This document shows, piece by piece, positions 9,048-18,986 of a stretch of DNA of 62,972 nt. Under the pieces are notes generated by a model, which saw only the letters and a program-made list of their open reading frames with translations, was not told where the DNA came from and searched no databases. Position numbers and translations under genes: made by a program. Origin of the DNA: Saprospiraceae bacterium (GTDB lineage: Bacteria > Bacteroidota > Bacteroidia > Chitinophagales > Saprospiraceae); contig JALHLK010000001.1 in the NCBI GenBank assembly GCA_022844565.1, forward strand, positions 1-62,972. Reading direction: 5' to 3'. Within the stretch, counting starts at the first letter, position 1. Each line of letters begins with the position of its first letter.

Positions 9048-9275
9048 CAACTCCGTTCGGAGTTGTGGAATTTTTTTATCGATAATTACCCCCAATTGCA
9101 TTAGGGGCTAATCATATTGAACCCATATTCAAGGGTTCTAAAATTAAGTATATTGTTCAAAAAAAAATTACATTCTTATTTATTTTAGGTACCCCAGAAA
9201 GGGGTTAAATACGAATAACCCTCATTGCAAATGGGGGGCATAACAAGTCAAAATCTCCAACCCAGAATTGGGTTG
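9048..9275. repeat. Cluster of about six short GC-rich hairpins (REP-like)
   Basis: In otherwise AT-rich DNA there are successive small palindromes: a perfect CAACTCCG/CGGAGTTG (9048-9065, followed by a T-run), CCCC-attgcatta-GGGG type (~9089-9108), GAACCC/GGGTTC (~9119-9138), ACCCC/GGGGT (~9190-9205), ACCCTCATTGCAAATGGGG (~9218-9237), and CAACCC/GGGTTG (9258-9275). They resemble REP-like arrays. The remainder of the 8981-9651 gap shows no gene. Confidence 0.65.
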
Positions 9276-9651
9276 AATGTTAGCACCATGCCATTAAATT
9301 ATCTAAAGGATCTTGTAAAGTGTTATGGTATATTAACCCTTAATTTTTGAACTTTCCATTAACTTTTCAGGAGGACCATAAATAAAGAGTAAAATTTTCA
9401 CGTTGTCTTTTCTCTTTTATATCATCAAACCTTGCATAAATTCATGGTGAATAGCAAATTAACGGAGCGAAGTTGATTTAATTTACCTTGGTTTTTTCCA
9501 AATGTAAAATCTTATCCTTCTTTGATTTTGAGGTTAGAATTTATTTAATTATCATTGTCACTCAATAGTAAGAAATTATTAATCAAAATTGGGTACAGAC
9601 TGTACCTTGATGATATCTTACAAATTTTATTTTATCTATAAAAACATAACA

Positions 9652-12600
9652 ATGATTAAAAAGTGTTCAAGCATTCTTTTTTTAACCTTAATCAATCTTT
9701 TTGTTTTCGGTCAAGCTGCAAAACTAGACTTGGAGCAAATGAAGTCTCTCAAATTTAGAAATATTGGTCCAGCAGGAATGTCAGGAAGGGTTACTGCGAT
9801 AGATGTCGATTTATCCAATGATAATCGCATCTACATAGGATCTGCAAGTGGTGGTGTTTGGTTATCAGAAAATGGTGGAATATCTTGGAAACCAATGTTT
9901 GACGAACAAAATACACTTGCTATTGGATCAATTAAGATAAACCAAAAAAACCCTAGTGAAATCTGGGTAGGAACTGGAGAGGGTAATCCTCGTAATTCTT
10001 TGAACACAGGGAATGGAATTTACAAAAGTCTCGATGGTGGTAAGACTTGGAAAAACATGGGTTTGAAAAATACCAAGACCATTCACAGAATAGTCATCAA
10101 CGAACTAAATCCTGATATTGTTTATGCGGCTTGTCTGGGTTCGCCTTGGGGTAAAAGTGAAGATAGAGGCGTATTCAGAACCAAAGATGGTGGGAAAACA
10201 TGGGAAAAGATACTTTATGTAAATGATTTAACCGGTGCAGCAGATATGGTAGTCGACCCAAAGAATCCTAATAAAATCATTGTAGCTATGTGGGAACATC
10301 TGCGTCAAGCTTGGACTTTTAACAGTGGTGGCAAAGGATCTGGAATGTATGTTACGACAGATGGTGGCGATAATTGGAAAAGAATAACAGAAGGATTACC
10401 AACAGGTGATTTAGGTAGAATAGGTCTTGCGATTGCACCATCAAGGACGAATATTGTGTATGCTTTGGTAGAAGCAAAAGAAAATGGGTTATACAAATCA
10501 ACTGATGGGGGTATGAAGTGGTCATTGGTTACTAAAGATAACATAGGTGGAAGACCATTTTATTATCACGAATTATATGTGGACCCCGTCAATGAAAATA
10601 GAATATACAATTTACACACTTATGTGACCTTAAGTGAAGACGGTGGCAAAACATTTAGAGATATCATGGATTACGCTACAGATGTGCATCCTGACCATCA
10701 CGCATGGTGGATCCATCCTAACAAGCCCGAGTACTTGATCAATGGTAATGATGGGGGCATGGCTATATCGAGAGACAGAGCAGAATCTTGGACATTTGTC
10801 AATAATTTGCCTTTGGGCCAGTTTTATCATGTCAATGTAGATAATGATTTTCCTTACAATGTGTACGGAGGGCTTCAAGACAATGGATCATGGGCAGGTC
10901 CGAGTTCGGTTTTAAAAACAGGCGGAATTAGAAATAATGATTACTTAGAATTGTATTTTGGTGATGGTTTTGACGTGGTACCAAATTTAGAAAATAGTCG
11001 CTACGGCTATGCAATGTCTCAAGGAGGTAATGTAGGCTATTATGATAGACAGACAGGTGCAACAAAATTTATAAAGCCCGTCATTGAAGATACAACAGAG
11101 TTGAGGTTTAACTGGAATGCCGCCATTGCACAAGATCCATTTAAAAATAGTGGATTATATTTTGGAAGCCAATTTTTACATTACAGCGATGATCATGGCG
11201 AAAGTTGGAAAACTTTATCTCCTGATCTAACGACCAATGACAAGAGTAAACAAAAGGCAGATCAAAGTGGAGGATTGACCATAGATGGTACAGGTGCAGA
11301 GAATCACTGTTCGATTTTGGCCATAGCTCCAAGTCCTTTAGACAAAAATGTAATTTGGACGGGTACAGATGATGGTAATCTACATATCACACAAGATGGA
11401 GGTAAATCATGGAAAAATGTTATTACCAATATAAAAGGAGCACCAAAAAATGCTTGGATACCTTACATTGAAGTTTCTAAATATAATGCTGCCGAAGCTT
11501 TTGTAATTCTCAACAATTATAGAACCAATGATTATTCAGCATATGCATACCATACATCTGATTATGGTAAAACTTGGCGACGAATAGCTGACGATACTCA
11601 AATTGGTGGCTTTACACTTTGTATTGTTCAGCATCACAAGACGCCAAATTTGTTGTTTTTGGGTACGGATGTTGGTTTGTACGTTTCATTTGACAAAGGT
11701 GCGAATTGGCAACATATTAATAAAACATTACCTCAAGTACAGATTGCCGATCTAAAAATTCAAGAAAGAGAAAACGACTTGGTAATTGGAACTTTTGGAC
11801 GTGCATTGTATGTATTAGACAACCTTTCAATTTTCGAAAAAGTAGTAAATGAAAAAACAGTAATGGATAAAGATTTCGCAGTCTTTGAACCTAACAAAGG
11901 TTACCAAGTTACATATAGATCTGTAGACGGTATACGATTTAAAGGGCAAGGGGAGTGGACTGGCGACAACTATAATATAGGTACCGTAAATATCCCGGTA
12001 TGGAAAAAACCTTCCGCAGAAAAGTCACCAGCTGAAGAAATACCAACTGAAACAATGCCTCAAGGTAGAGGTAGAAGAGGAGGTCGAGGTGGTTCTGATA
12101 AAGATAAAATCAAAATTGCCGTTTTAAACATGAGTGGCGATACGGTTAGAAACTTTGAGGCCAATGCAGTAGATGGACTTCAATATGTACAATGGGGTAT
12201 GGAGTCAAATGGCATGAGAACACTTGCCAGAACAAAATCTGAAAGTACAGTACCTCCAGCAGGATTGTCGGTGTTGCCTGGAAAATACAAAGTTGTTCTT
12301 TCTTACAAAGACAAAAAAGATAGCACAACAGCAGAAGTAATCTTTGATCCTAGAAAAAAAGTGGATGTCAATGAAATGAAAAAAATCCAAGATTTATATA
12401 GAAACTATATGAATAAAGCAGCCAAAGCTGGTAAAGCTTATGATGCTATTGTGGATGCTCGTGAAAACATTAAAATTACAGAGTCAGTACTTTCTTTTCA
12501 AGATGACAACGTTCAAAAGGAGTTGAAAGATAAGCATAAGGCAATGAATACAATTTTAGACAGTTTAACGGGTTTGTTTTTTATGCCGGAAAATCTAAAA

Positions 12601-12846
12601 GGTATTCAAAGGTCTCCTAAAGTATTGTCTGCTGTTTTGTTTGGTCCAATGTCATATTTTAGAAATAGAAATGATGAAATTGGTAGTAATGGATTAATAG
12701 CTATTAAAAATGCAGAAACCCAGATTGATGGGGTAATCAGTAAAGTAAATGAATTTGTAGGAGGAAGTGTATGGAAAGATTATATGTCGAATGTTAGTAA
12801 TTTAAAGCCTGCTAAAATAAAAGAATTGAAGATGGTAGATAAGTAA
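9652..12846 (+). CDS. Secreted BNR/sortilin-type beta-propeller protein
   Basis: The start at 9652 gives a clean signal peptide (MIKKCSSILF then a hydrophobic stretch ending VFGQA); an upstream TTG at 9589 would place 21 odd residues before it. The 1064-residue product carries many Asp-box/BNR blades (SxDGGKTW, TKDGGKTW, TQDGGKSW, SDYGKTW), which form one or two Vps10/sortilin-like propellers over about residues 25-760. A Gly/Arg-rich linker (PQGRGRRGGRGG) and an alpha-helical C-terminal region follow. Such proteins are common in Bacteroidota and are often labelled glycosyl hydrolase, but no sialidase catalytic set is evident. It is exported; ligand unknown. Confidence 0.85.
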   Translation: MIKKCSSILFLTLINLFVFGQAAKLDLEQMKSLKFRNIGPAGMSGRVTAIDVDLSNDNRIYIGSASGGVWLSENGGISWKPMFDEQNTLAIGSIKINQKNPSEIWVGTGEGNPRNSLNTGNGIYKSLDGGKTWKNMGLKNTKTIHRIVINELNPDIVYAACLGSPWGKSEDRGVFRTKDGGKTWEKILYVNDLTGAADMVVDPKNPNKIIVAMWEHLRQAWTFNSGGKGSGMYVTTDGGDNWKRITEGLPTGDLGRIGLAIAPSRTNIVYALVEAKENGLYKSTDGGMKWSLVTKDNIGGRPFYYHELYVDPVNENRIYNLHTYVTLSEDGGKTFRDIMDYATDVHPDHHAWWIHPNKPEYLINGNDGGMAISRDRAESWTFVNNLPLGQFYHVNVDNDFPYNVYGGLQDNGSWAGPSSVLKTGGIRNNDYLELYFGDGFDVVPNLENSRYGYAMSQGGNVGYYDRQTGATKFIKPVIEDTTELRFNWNAAIAQDPFKNSGLYFGSQFLHYSDDHGESWKTLSPDLTTNDKSKQKADQSGGLTIDGTGAENHCSILAIAPSPLDKNVIWTGTDDGNLHITQDGGKSWKNVITNIKGAPKNAWIPYIEVSKYNAAEAFVILNNYRTNDYSAYAYHTSDYGKTWRRIADDTQIGGFTLCIVQHHKTPNLLFLGTDVGLYVSFDKGANWQHINKTLPQVQIADLKIQERENDLVIGTFGRALYVLDNLSIFEKVVNEKTVMDKDFAVFEPNKGYQVTYRSVDGIRFKGQGEWTGDNYNIGTVNIPVWKKPSAEKSPAEEIPTETMPQGRGRRGGRGGSDKDKIKIAVLNMSGDTVRNFEANAVDGLQYVQWGMESNGMRTLARTKSESTVPPAGLSVLPGKYKVVLSYKDKKDSTTAEVIFDPRKKVDVNEMKKIQDLYRNYMNKAAKAGKAYDAIVDARENIKITESVLSFQDDNVQKELKDKHKAMNTILDSLTGLFFMPENLKGIQRSPKVLSAVLFGPMSYFRNRNDEIGSNGLIAIKNAETQIDGVISKVNEFVGGSVWKDYMSNVSNLKPAKIKELKMVDK

Positions 12847-12876
12847 TTTACCAAAAAAGTAAGTCAATTTACTGAC

Positions 12877-12933
12877 AAATCTAAAGTGTCACTTTAAATT
12901 TAGCTGCGAAATTTAAAGTGGCATTTTAGATTT
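12877..12933. terminator. Bidirectional terminator between convergent genes
   Basis: Arms 12877-12901 and 12909-12933 are reverse complements at 23 of 25 positions around a 7-base loop. A- and T-rich flanks on both sides suit termination from both directions, between the BNR gene (+) and the beta-barrel gene (-). Confidence 0.75.
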
Positions 12934-12961
12934 TACTATATTTGTAGAAAACAATAATTGT

Positions 12962-15358
12962 TTAATTACTCCTATCTTTCTCCTCCTCGATACTCGTATT
13001 TCTTTTTTTAGATTGTTTTAAATTTTGATTACCAAAGTTATAATTTAGGCTGAGGCCTATACTTCTAGAGTCGCTACCACCCGTCCCATCTATGGTGATG
13101 ACACCGTATCTAGTGACACCTCGCCAAGGAACTGTATAGAAAATATCATTCAATATTAATCTTGCGGCGAGCTGATTTTTTAAGAATTTTTTCTGGAAAG
13201 CTAAATTTAATGAGCCTATATTTTTTGTAACATAGGTACCACTCCAGACAGATGGAGAGCTGTACCAGCCACTGACTTCAAAATCTATTCCTTTGGGTAG
13301 GGAGAAATTACTCTGCGCATATAAGCTCAAAGTCTCTTGTGTGATAGGAAAGAAAGCAGGATTATCTGACTTGTATTTACTTATGTAGGCATTGATACTG
13401 GTATAGGTACTCCACCATTTTTTGATCTCTCTTGGATAGGAAATAGATAAATTGTATACCTCTTGATTCGCAATGTTTTGAGGAGTTAAGAAGTTTTTGT
13501 TTTCGCCCTCTGCTTCGGTTATTTGAGCAAAGAAGTCATTAATGCGGCTGTATGAAAATGCAGTATTTAGTGTGTATTTGTAGGTGTTTGAAACTTTAAA
13601 GTTATGAATGTATTGAGGCTGTAAAAAAGGATTTCCTTTACTGAATGAAAGTTCATCTATTTTAAATTCGAATGGGTTTAAGGAGGCGTAATTTGGTCTT
13701 TGAATTCTCTTGCTGTAAGTGACGGCGATTTGGTTATTTTGATTCATTTGATAAGTTAATCCTCCACTAGGAAACCAATTGAGGTAGTTTCTTTTTACAT
13801 TATTGTCCTCGTTTGAAGAAGCCAAAAGATTTCCTTCTGATATTGTATTTTCCACGCGCAATCCTATTTGATAGCTCATTTTTTTGATGTTCTTCTCGAA
13901 GTTGAAATAAGCGGCATTGATAAACTCTTGATATGTAAAGGTATTGCTGCGTCCATTATCCACAATAGGAATCATATTATTTATGTTAAAAAAGTCAAAA
14001 ACATTGTTTGTCTGTACACTTGAAAGTTTAACGCCTGTAGAAAGTTTTCCTTTTAATAAAGTTTGGCTATAGTCAGTTTGAAACGATAGAATGTTATTGT
14101 CATTTTGAGTTTTTTGGGAGGTCAATCTTTCATTGATGATTATTGATTCGGTAGCGTTATAGTAGTAATTCGGTTGAAATGCATCTGAGGTCTTGGACAA
14201 GCTACCATAATCTATATCGAAAGTGAGACTTCGCTCTTTTTTTAAGTCTATTTTATACTTGGCACTTATAAAATAATTATTCCCCTTGGAATTACCATCA
14301 TTTTGGGCAATTAATACGCTATCAATACTGGGCCTTGATACTGATCGTATGGGAGTGCGGGAGTCACTAAAGTCGTCATTTATATTAAATACAGAATTGA
14401 ATATCAAGCTTAAAGTGCTCTTTTCTGTAATCGAGGTCTCATATCCTAATCTTAAGTTGTTGGCATTTTCATTGTAAACGGACTCAGTTTTAGCATTGAA
14501 ATTATTGCCATTTTGAGTGCGATCGAGGTTTATAAACCCTGTACTTTTACCAATATTATTACTAATGCTACCATAAAGCAAACTCTTTTTAGTTTTGTAA
14601 TTTAAAAGTAAAGAGCTATTATTTCTAAAGTGATCACCTTTTGTCAAGGTCGAACTTATACTCCCATTAAACCCTAGGTTTTTGTCCTTTTTAAATATGA
14701 TGTTGATTATTCCTCCACTCCCTGCAGCATCATATTTTGACGATGGTTGGGTAATGATTTCTATTTTGTCAATTGTAGAGGATTGGATGGACTGGAGATA
14801 TGTTTGAAGTTCCTGACCTGCCAAATTTAAAGGGCGACCATCAATAAATATTTGAACACCTGTTTTTCCCTCTAGAATGATACTTCCAGAATTGTCTAAA
14901 ATTACACCAGGCGCCTTTCGCATCAACTCTTGTAAATTTGTGCCTGTAGCATTAAGTGAAGAGGATACATTAAATATTGTTTTGTCTGCTTTAACTTCTA
15001 TCATTGGCTTTTGAGCAGAAACAGTAACTTCTTGCAAGTTTTCTGACTTTGTGTTGAGATAAATCGGACCCAAATCTAGGCTAGTTTCTGTGATTAAAAT
15101 AGTCTGATTGATAGTGTTAAATCCAATGGGGGCCAAATACAGTTGATATTGCCCTGTACTCATATTTTCAAATGTGAATGATCCTAGACTATCCGTCAAA
15201 GTTGATTTTACCAAACTGTTGTTTTCTGGATTTAGCAAATAAATCGGTTCATCCATAAAAGCCACTTTTTCAGATGATAAGACGAAGCCTTGTACTGAAA
15301 GATTTTGGGCCAGCATAAATTGTGGAAGTAGCAATAAAGCAAATACAATTTTTTTCAT
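12962..15358 (-). CDS. TonB-dependent-receptor-like outer-membrane beta-barrel protein
   Basis: Start chosen at 15358 (MKKIVFALLLLPQFMLAQ, a good signal peptide); an upstream ATG at 15379 adds seven residues. After the signal come a carboxypeptidase-regulatory-like beta domain (about 20-105), a plug-like domain (LQEVTVSAQKPMIEVKADK, then LRKAPGVILDN and IFIDGRPLNL) and a large beta-barrel of the OMP_b-brl_3 kind ending in SIGLSLNYNFG. These receptors lie in the outer membrane and move or sense small ligands, commonly peptides, metals or polymers. No SusD partner or TonB box neighbour is present, so substrate is unknown. It lies head to head with the LytS-type kinase, 194 bases apart. Confidence 0.85.
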   Translation of the reverse strand: MKKIVFALLLLPQFMLAQNLSVQGFVLSSEKVAFMDEPIYLLNPENNSLVKSTLTDSLGSFTFENMSTGQYQLYLAPIGFNTINQTILITETSLDLGPIYLNTKSENLQEVTVSAQKPMIEVKADKTIFNVSSSLNATGTNLQELMRKAPGVILDNSGSIILEGKTGVQIFIDGRPLNLAGQELQTYLQSIQSSTIDKIEIITQPSSKYDAAGSGGIINIIFKKDKNLGFNGSISSTLTKGDHFRNNSSLLLNYKTKKSLLYGSISNNIGKSTGFINLDRTQNGNNFNAKTESVYNENANNLRLGYETSITEKSTLSLIFNSVFNINDDFSDSRTPIRSVSRPSIDSVLIAQNDGNSKGNNYFISAKYKIDLKKERSLTFDIDYGSLSKTSDAFQPNYYYNATESIIINERLTSQKTQNDNNILSFQTDYSQTLLKGKLSTGVKLSSVQTNNVFDFFNINNMIPIVDNGRSNTFTYQEFINAAYFNFEKNIKKMSYQIGLRVENTISEGNLLASSNEDNNVKRNYLNWFPSGGLTYQMNQNNQIAVTYSKRIQRPNYASLNPFEFKIDELSFSKGNPFLQPQYIHNFKVSNTYKYTLNTAFSYSRINDFFAQITEAEGENKNFLTPQNIANQEVYNLSISYPREIKKWWSTYTSINAYISKYKSDNPAFFPITQETLSLYAQSNFSLPKGIDFEVSGWYSSPSVWSGTYVTKNIGSLNLAFQKKFLKNQLAARLILNDIFYTVPWRGVTRYGVITIDGTGGSDSRSIGLSLNYNFGNQNLKQSKKRNTSIEEEKDRSN

Positions 15359-15552
15359 TTTTAAATTTTTTATTGGCACAAAGATGAATTGTAATTTTTT
15401 AAGGTGACTCGTCTAAACGTCGAAGCAGCATATAGCTCGATGAAATGACAAAGTCAATTCATCGACAATAAGGACATTTCAACGATCTTACAGACAAAAG
15501 TTTTATTACCTCTAAGAAGTTTGATAATTTTAGCCTTCGATATTTTAAATAT

Positions 15553-16644
15553 ATGAGGCAAATTATGATTCAAAAAGAAATTAATTTATCCACCAATAGT
15601 AAAAAGCAATCCAACCTAACATATCAGGTTAGTGGTATTTTCTTTCTGATTTTTATAGGTTTTTCTATTTTTTATCATGTAGTTTTAACCATAAATACTA
15701 ACCCAAAAGAAAGATCTTTGGTCGATGGGATTTTTAATTTTAGCAATTTTTGGTATCAATCAGGCTTTGCCTATTTTCTTTTTTACATATGCTTCATTCT
15801 TATTATTGGTCTCAGTGAACTCATCTCCAATCAGATTTTTAAAATTGGTATTGTCTTTATTTTGACATTTCTATCCTCCTATTTTTTAAGAGAGTTAAGA
15901 TATCTTTTTTATGATACATGGGAGGTTGGCAGGTTGACAGGTAGCGGAACAATTTGGGATCTTTACATTCCTATTTTATTTTTGATGATTCAGTTTTCGA
16001 TATTTTTTGCTTACACCTATTTCAAAACCGTAAAACACAATATGATCGTTCAGTCGGAGCTTCGCGAAGCCACTTTAAAAAGTGAATTAATCGCTATCAA
16101 AGCACAACTAAACCCTCACTTTCTTTACAATATATTTAATACCATCAGCGCTTCTCTTCCTCCAGAAAATGAAAAAACGAGAGAAATGATCGCAGAACTT
16201 TCGGAATTATTTAGATATCAACTGAAGGCATCAAAAGAAGATTTTGTAACAATTGGAGAAGAGTTAGAATTTGTAATGAATTATTTAAAACTAGAAAAAG
16301 CAAGATTTGAAGAAAGGCTGCAAATAGAAACAGATATTAACCCTTCACTTTTATCGGCAAAAATCCCACCGATGTTGTTACAACCATTAGTAGAGAATGC
16401 AATAAAACATGGTATTTCACCAAAGATAGAAGGTGGCACTGTCAAAATAAGAATATTCAAATCAGGAGAGAAGATTGCTTTTGAGATCATTGATACAGGT
16501 GTAGGTTGGAAAGAAAAGGACATAAATAAAGAGGTAGGTTTTGGTTTGGCAAATACTCGAAAAAGACTAGAGAAAATGTATGGAAGTCAAATAGTGATAG
16601 AAGATAATATACCAAATGGATTGATAGTAAAATTTAAAATATAG
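15553..16644 (+). CDS. LytS-type sensor histidine kinase
   Basis: The 363-residue protein has four predicted membrane helices in the first ~160 residues, then a His_kinase (PF06580) domain with the phospho-acceptor block LNPHFLYNIFNTI, a sensor box LVENAIKHGISPK and a C-terminal ATP-binding Gly motif (GFGLANTRKRLEKMYG). It lacks an extracellular sensor domain of any size, so the signal is likely sensed in or near the membrane. The LytTR regulator follows after a few bases and is the likely phosphate receiver. A second ATG at 15565 is an alternative start. Confidence 0.92.
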   Translation: MRQIMIQKEINLSTNSKKQSNLTYQVSGIFFLIFIGFSIFYHVVLTINTNPKERSLVDGIFNFSNFWYQSGFAYFLFYICFILIIGLSELISNQIFKIGIVFILTFLSSYFLRELRYLFYDTWEVGRLTGSGTIWDLYIPILFLMIQFSIFFAYTYFKTVKHNMIVQSELREATLKSELIAIKAQLNPHFLYNIFNTISASLPPENEKTREMIAELSELFRYQLKASKEDFVTIGEELEFVMNYLKLEKARFEERLQIETDINPSLLSAKIPPMLLQPLVENAIKHGISPKIEGGTVKIRIFKSGEKIAFEIIDTGVGWKEKDINKEVGFGLANTRKRLEKMYGSQIVIEDNIPNGLIVKFKI

Positions 16645-16653
16645 ACAGTGCTT

Positions 16654-17382
16654 ATGAAAAAAGTAATCATCGTAGATGACGAACAAGCGGGTAGGCAGTT
16701 AATCAAGCAATATCTATCGGAGTTTAAAGATCTTATATTGATCGGTGAGGCAAATAATGGTGTTGATGCTGTAAAAATCATCAATGAATTTAATCCTGAT
16801 TTAATATTTTTAGATATTCACATGCCTGGATTAAACGGATTTGAAATATTGCCACACCTCAATGAAATACCCAAGATCATTTTTTCTACAGCTTATGACA
16901 AATATGCATTAGAGGCTTTTGAGGTTCATGCGGTGGATTATTTGTTAAAGCCATACACCAGGGACAGATTCACAAAGGCAATCCAAAAAGTAAAATGGGA
17001 TAGTGAAGTGCATGATCTATCTTCACTAGCAGAAAACTTAGTTATAACGAAGCAAATTTTTAGTGATAAGCTTTTAGTAAATAAAAATCAAAAATTAATT
17101 TTGCTCAATGTCGATGAGATTATACGATTAGAAGCTTATGGCGATTATACAAAGGTTATTACATCGGACAATGTTTTTATTAGTAGTTACGGCATCTCTG
17201 TTTTACTTGAAAAATTGGATAATCAGCGATTTATCAGAATACATAGAGGAGATATTATTAACTTAAATAAAATCAAGGACATTATTAAGCATGGCAAAAC
17301 TTTTGAAGTAACCATGATTAATAGTCAAAAAGTCAAAGTTAGTCTTAGCTATATGGATAGGATAAAGGAAATTATGATTTGA
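16654..17382 (+). CDS. LytTR-family response regulator
   Basis: The start at 16654 (MKKVIIVDDE) is favoured over a GTG at 16648. A CheY-type receiver covers residues 1-115 with acidic pocket DDE, the phospho-acceptor Asp in DLIFLDIHMPG, and Lys in YLLKPY. A LytTR DNA-binding domain covers about 140-242 (LEAYGDYTKVIT, FIRIHRGDIINLNKI). It should bind direct repeats at target promoters after phosphorylation by the kinase encoded 9 bases upstream. Target genes cannot be named from the window; the adjacent LuxR/DUF4199 genes are candidates. Confidence 0.93.
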   Translation: MKKVIIVDDEQAGRQLIKQYLSEFKDLILIGEANNGVDAVKIINEFNPDLIFLDIHMPGLNGFEILPHLNEIPKIIFSTAYDKYALEAFEVHAVDYLLKPYTRDRFTKAIQKVKWDSEVHDLSSLAENLVITKQIFSDKLLVNKNQKLILLNVDEIIRLEAYGDYTKVITSDNVFISSYGISVLLEKLDNQRFIRIHRGDIINLNKIKDIIKHGKTFEVTMINSQKVKVSLSYMDRIKEIMI

Positions 17383-17553
17383 TAATTTCATGATACTTGA
17401 TTTCAACATTGTAACTTTTTTTGGGTATGGCATCTCTTCCAATAAAGGGCAACCATATCAATTACGGTTTAAAAAACCTTTCTCTTTTAGAATTCTAAAT
17501 TCGGGTAAAACATATTTTAGATTGTTAAAATCATCAAAGTAAATGTATTTGCC

Positions 17554-17561
17554 TATTTTTG
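17554..17561 (+). promoter_or_regulatory. TAnnTTTG -7 box before the LuxR-type gene
   Basis: TATTTTTG sits about 16 bases before the start codon inside a small inverted repeat (TTGCC-tattttt-GGCAA). No well-placed TTTG was found at the -33 position, so this is a moderate call. Confidence 0.4.
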
Positions 17562-17577
17562 GCAATAATTTATAGTG

Positions 17578-18012
17578 ATGCTACGGTACATTTTAATTTA
17601 TGGGTTTTTATTCGCGCTAATTGCCATTTTATTGGTAGTCAATGAATATTGGTTTTGGTATAAAATTAAATCTTTCAATAGTTATGGTATGGTGGTGGCA
17701 GCCATATTCTTATTAATAGGTCTATATTTTGGAAATAAAAGAAATCAAACCACTCAAATACCTCAAGAGCAAACATCAAATAGCGATTATGAAATAAATC
17801 CTGAACTTAATAATCTCAGTAAAAGGGAGCAAGAAGTTCTACTCCAAATGTCAAAAGGACTAACTAACCTAGAAATTGCAACCCAACTTTTCATTTCAGA
17901 AAGTACCGTAAAAACACACACATCCAGAATTTTCGAAAAACTGCAAGTCAAAAATAGAACAACAGCACTCATCAAAGCAAAAGAGTCGGGGATTATCAAA
18001 GAAGTTTTGTAA
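17578..18012 (+). CDS. Membrane-anchored LuxR-type transcriptional regulator
   Basis: The ~144-residue protein begins with two predicted membrane helices (about residues 3-23 and 33-52) followed by a short charged linker and a GerE/LuxR helix-turn-helix domain (about 80-143: LSKREQEVLLQMSKG, NLEIATQLFISESTVKTH, TRIFEKLQVKNR region). It has no receiver domain, so it is not a classic response regulator; the DNA-binding domain is held at the inner membrane. It precedes a DUF4199 membrane protein, a pairing seen in other Bacteroidota. GTG at 17575 is an alternative start. Confidence 0.85.
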   Translation: MLRYILIYGFLFALIAILLVVNEYWFWYKIKSFNSYGMVVAAIFLLIGLYFGNKRNQTTQIPQEQTSNSDYEINPELNNLSKREQEVLLQMSKGLTNLEIATQLFISESTVKTHTSRIFEKLQVKNRTTALIKAKESGIIKEVL

Positions 18013-18124
18013 ACTAAAGTATGAATTTTAGTAAATCAGTCAAAAGAGTACTTTAGTTTACATCTTATGTGAGACAATCCATAGTTTCTTTGTGTCATTG
18101 TTAAATAAATAAAAATTATTCAAA

Positions 18125-18649
18125 ATGAAAAATGTAATTCTTAGGTACGGTATTATCTCAGGCATAGTCATTGCCTCTATCATGTTGCTTTCTACCCTTA
18201 TTATTAAAGGATTAGGAATTGAAAAAGCAAATTTTGAATATGGTATGATCATCGGTTATACCAATATGATTTTAGCTTTTTCTGCTATCTATTTTGCAAT
18301 CAGAAAATACAGAGATACGCATAATGATCATAAGTTGAGCATAAAAGATGGCATATTCATTGGTTTAGGGATTACAGTGATTGCTACTATCTTTTATTCA
18401 TTGATGTGGTTATTTGTTTATTACAACATCATTCCAAATTTTATGGAGGATTATTCTGCTTATGTTTTGGAAAAGTTGAAGGCTTCGGGAGCGTCGGGAG
18501 CAGCAATTGAACAGCACAATAATGACATGACATCATTTAAAGCAATGTATAATTCACCTTTATCTATATTTTTAATCACTTTGATCGAGCCACTGCCTGT
18601 TGGAATTATAATTACGATAGTCTCTACTTTGGTGTTGAGGAGGAAGTAA
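18125..18649 (+). CDS. DUF4199 membrane protein
   Basis: The 174-residue protein has four predicted membrane helices (about 10-30, 42-60, 75-100, 145-168) and matches the DUF4199 pattern (N-terminal ILRYGIISG; charged loop; LSIKDGIFIGLGI). Function is unknown. It follows the membrane-bound LuxR-type gene by 112 bases on the same strand and may be its target or partner. Confidence 0.75.
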   Translation: MKNVILRYGIISGIVIASIMLLSTLIIKGLGIEKANFEYGMIIGYTNMILAFSAIYFAIRKYRDTHNDHKLSIKDGIFIGLGITVIATIFYSLMWLFVYYNIIPNFMEDYSAYVLEKLKASGASGAAIEQHNNDMTSFKAMYNSPLSIFLITLIEPLPVGIIITIVSTLVLRRK

Positions 18650-18672
18650 AAGACATCAATTTTACTAAACAA

Positions 18673-18732
18673 AAAAGCAGTTTACTAAAGAAAATGATCT
18701 TTTTAAATCCAAATTCTTTAGAAACTGCTTTT
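18673..18732 (+). terminator. Hairpin terminator after the DUF4199 gene
   Basis: AAAAGCAGTTT plus a CTAAAGAA block (from 18673) is reverse-complemented by TTCTTTAG and AAACTGCTTTT (to 18732), with a ~22-base loop and a T-rich tail. The rest of the 18650-18986 gap shows nothing recognisable. Confidence 0.6.
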
Positions 18733-18986
18733 ATTTAAAATAGCCTAAACGAAGTATCTAATGAAATCGTAGGCCTTTGAAAAGCAGCAGATCACTTGTT
18801 CTTAGTATAAATTCCATCTAACTTTATGTAATTAGTTGATATTCAATAGCAAAAATTTTATCATAAAAGTTAGTAAAAGCCTTCTTTATGAGCTTGCCCA
18901 TAAATCCTAATTTGGGTTTAATTATCTTTTCCTACAAAAGCTATTAAAAAGAAAGGAAATGTTTAATTAATGCAGCGGAGTCATAA

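Noticed and set aside
9589-9651. Upstream TTG start for the BNR protein
   Set aside because: It places 21 residues before an otherwise ideal signal peptide at 9652.
12937-12944. Plus-strand TATATTTG promoter box
   Set aside because: It would transcribe antisense into the beta-barrel gene with no plus-strand gene downstream for over 2.5 kb; chance match likely.
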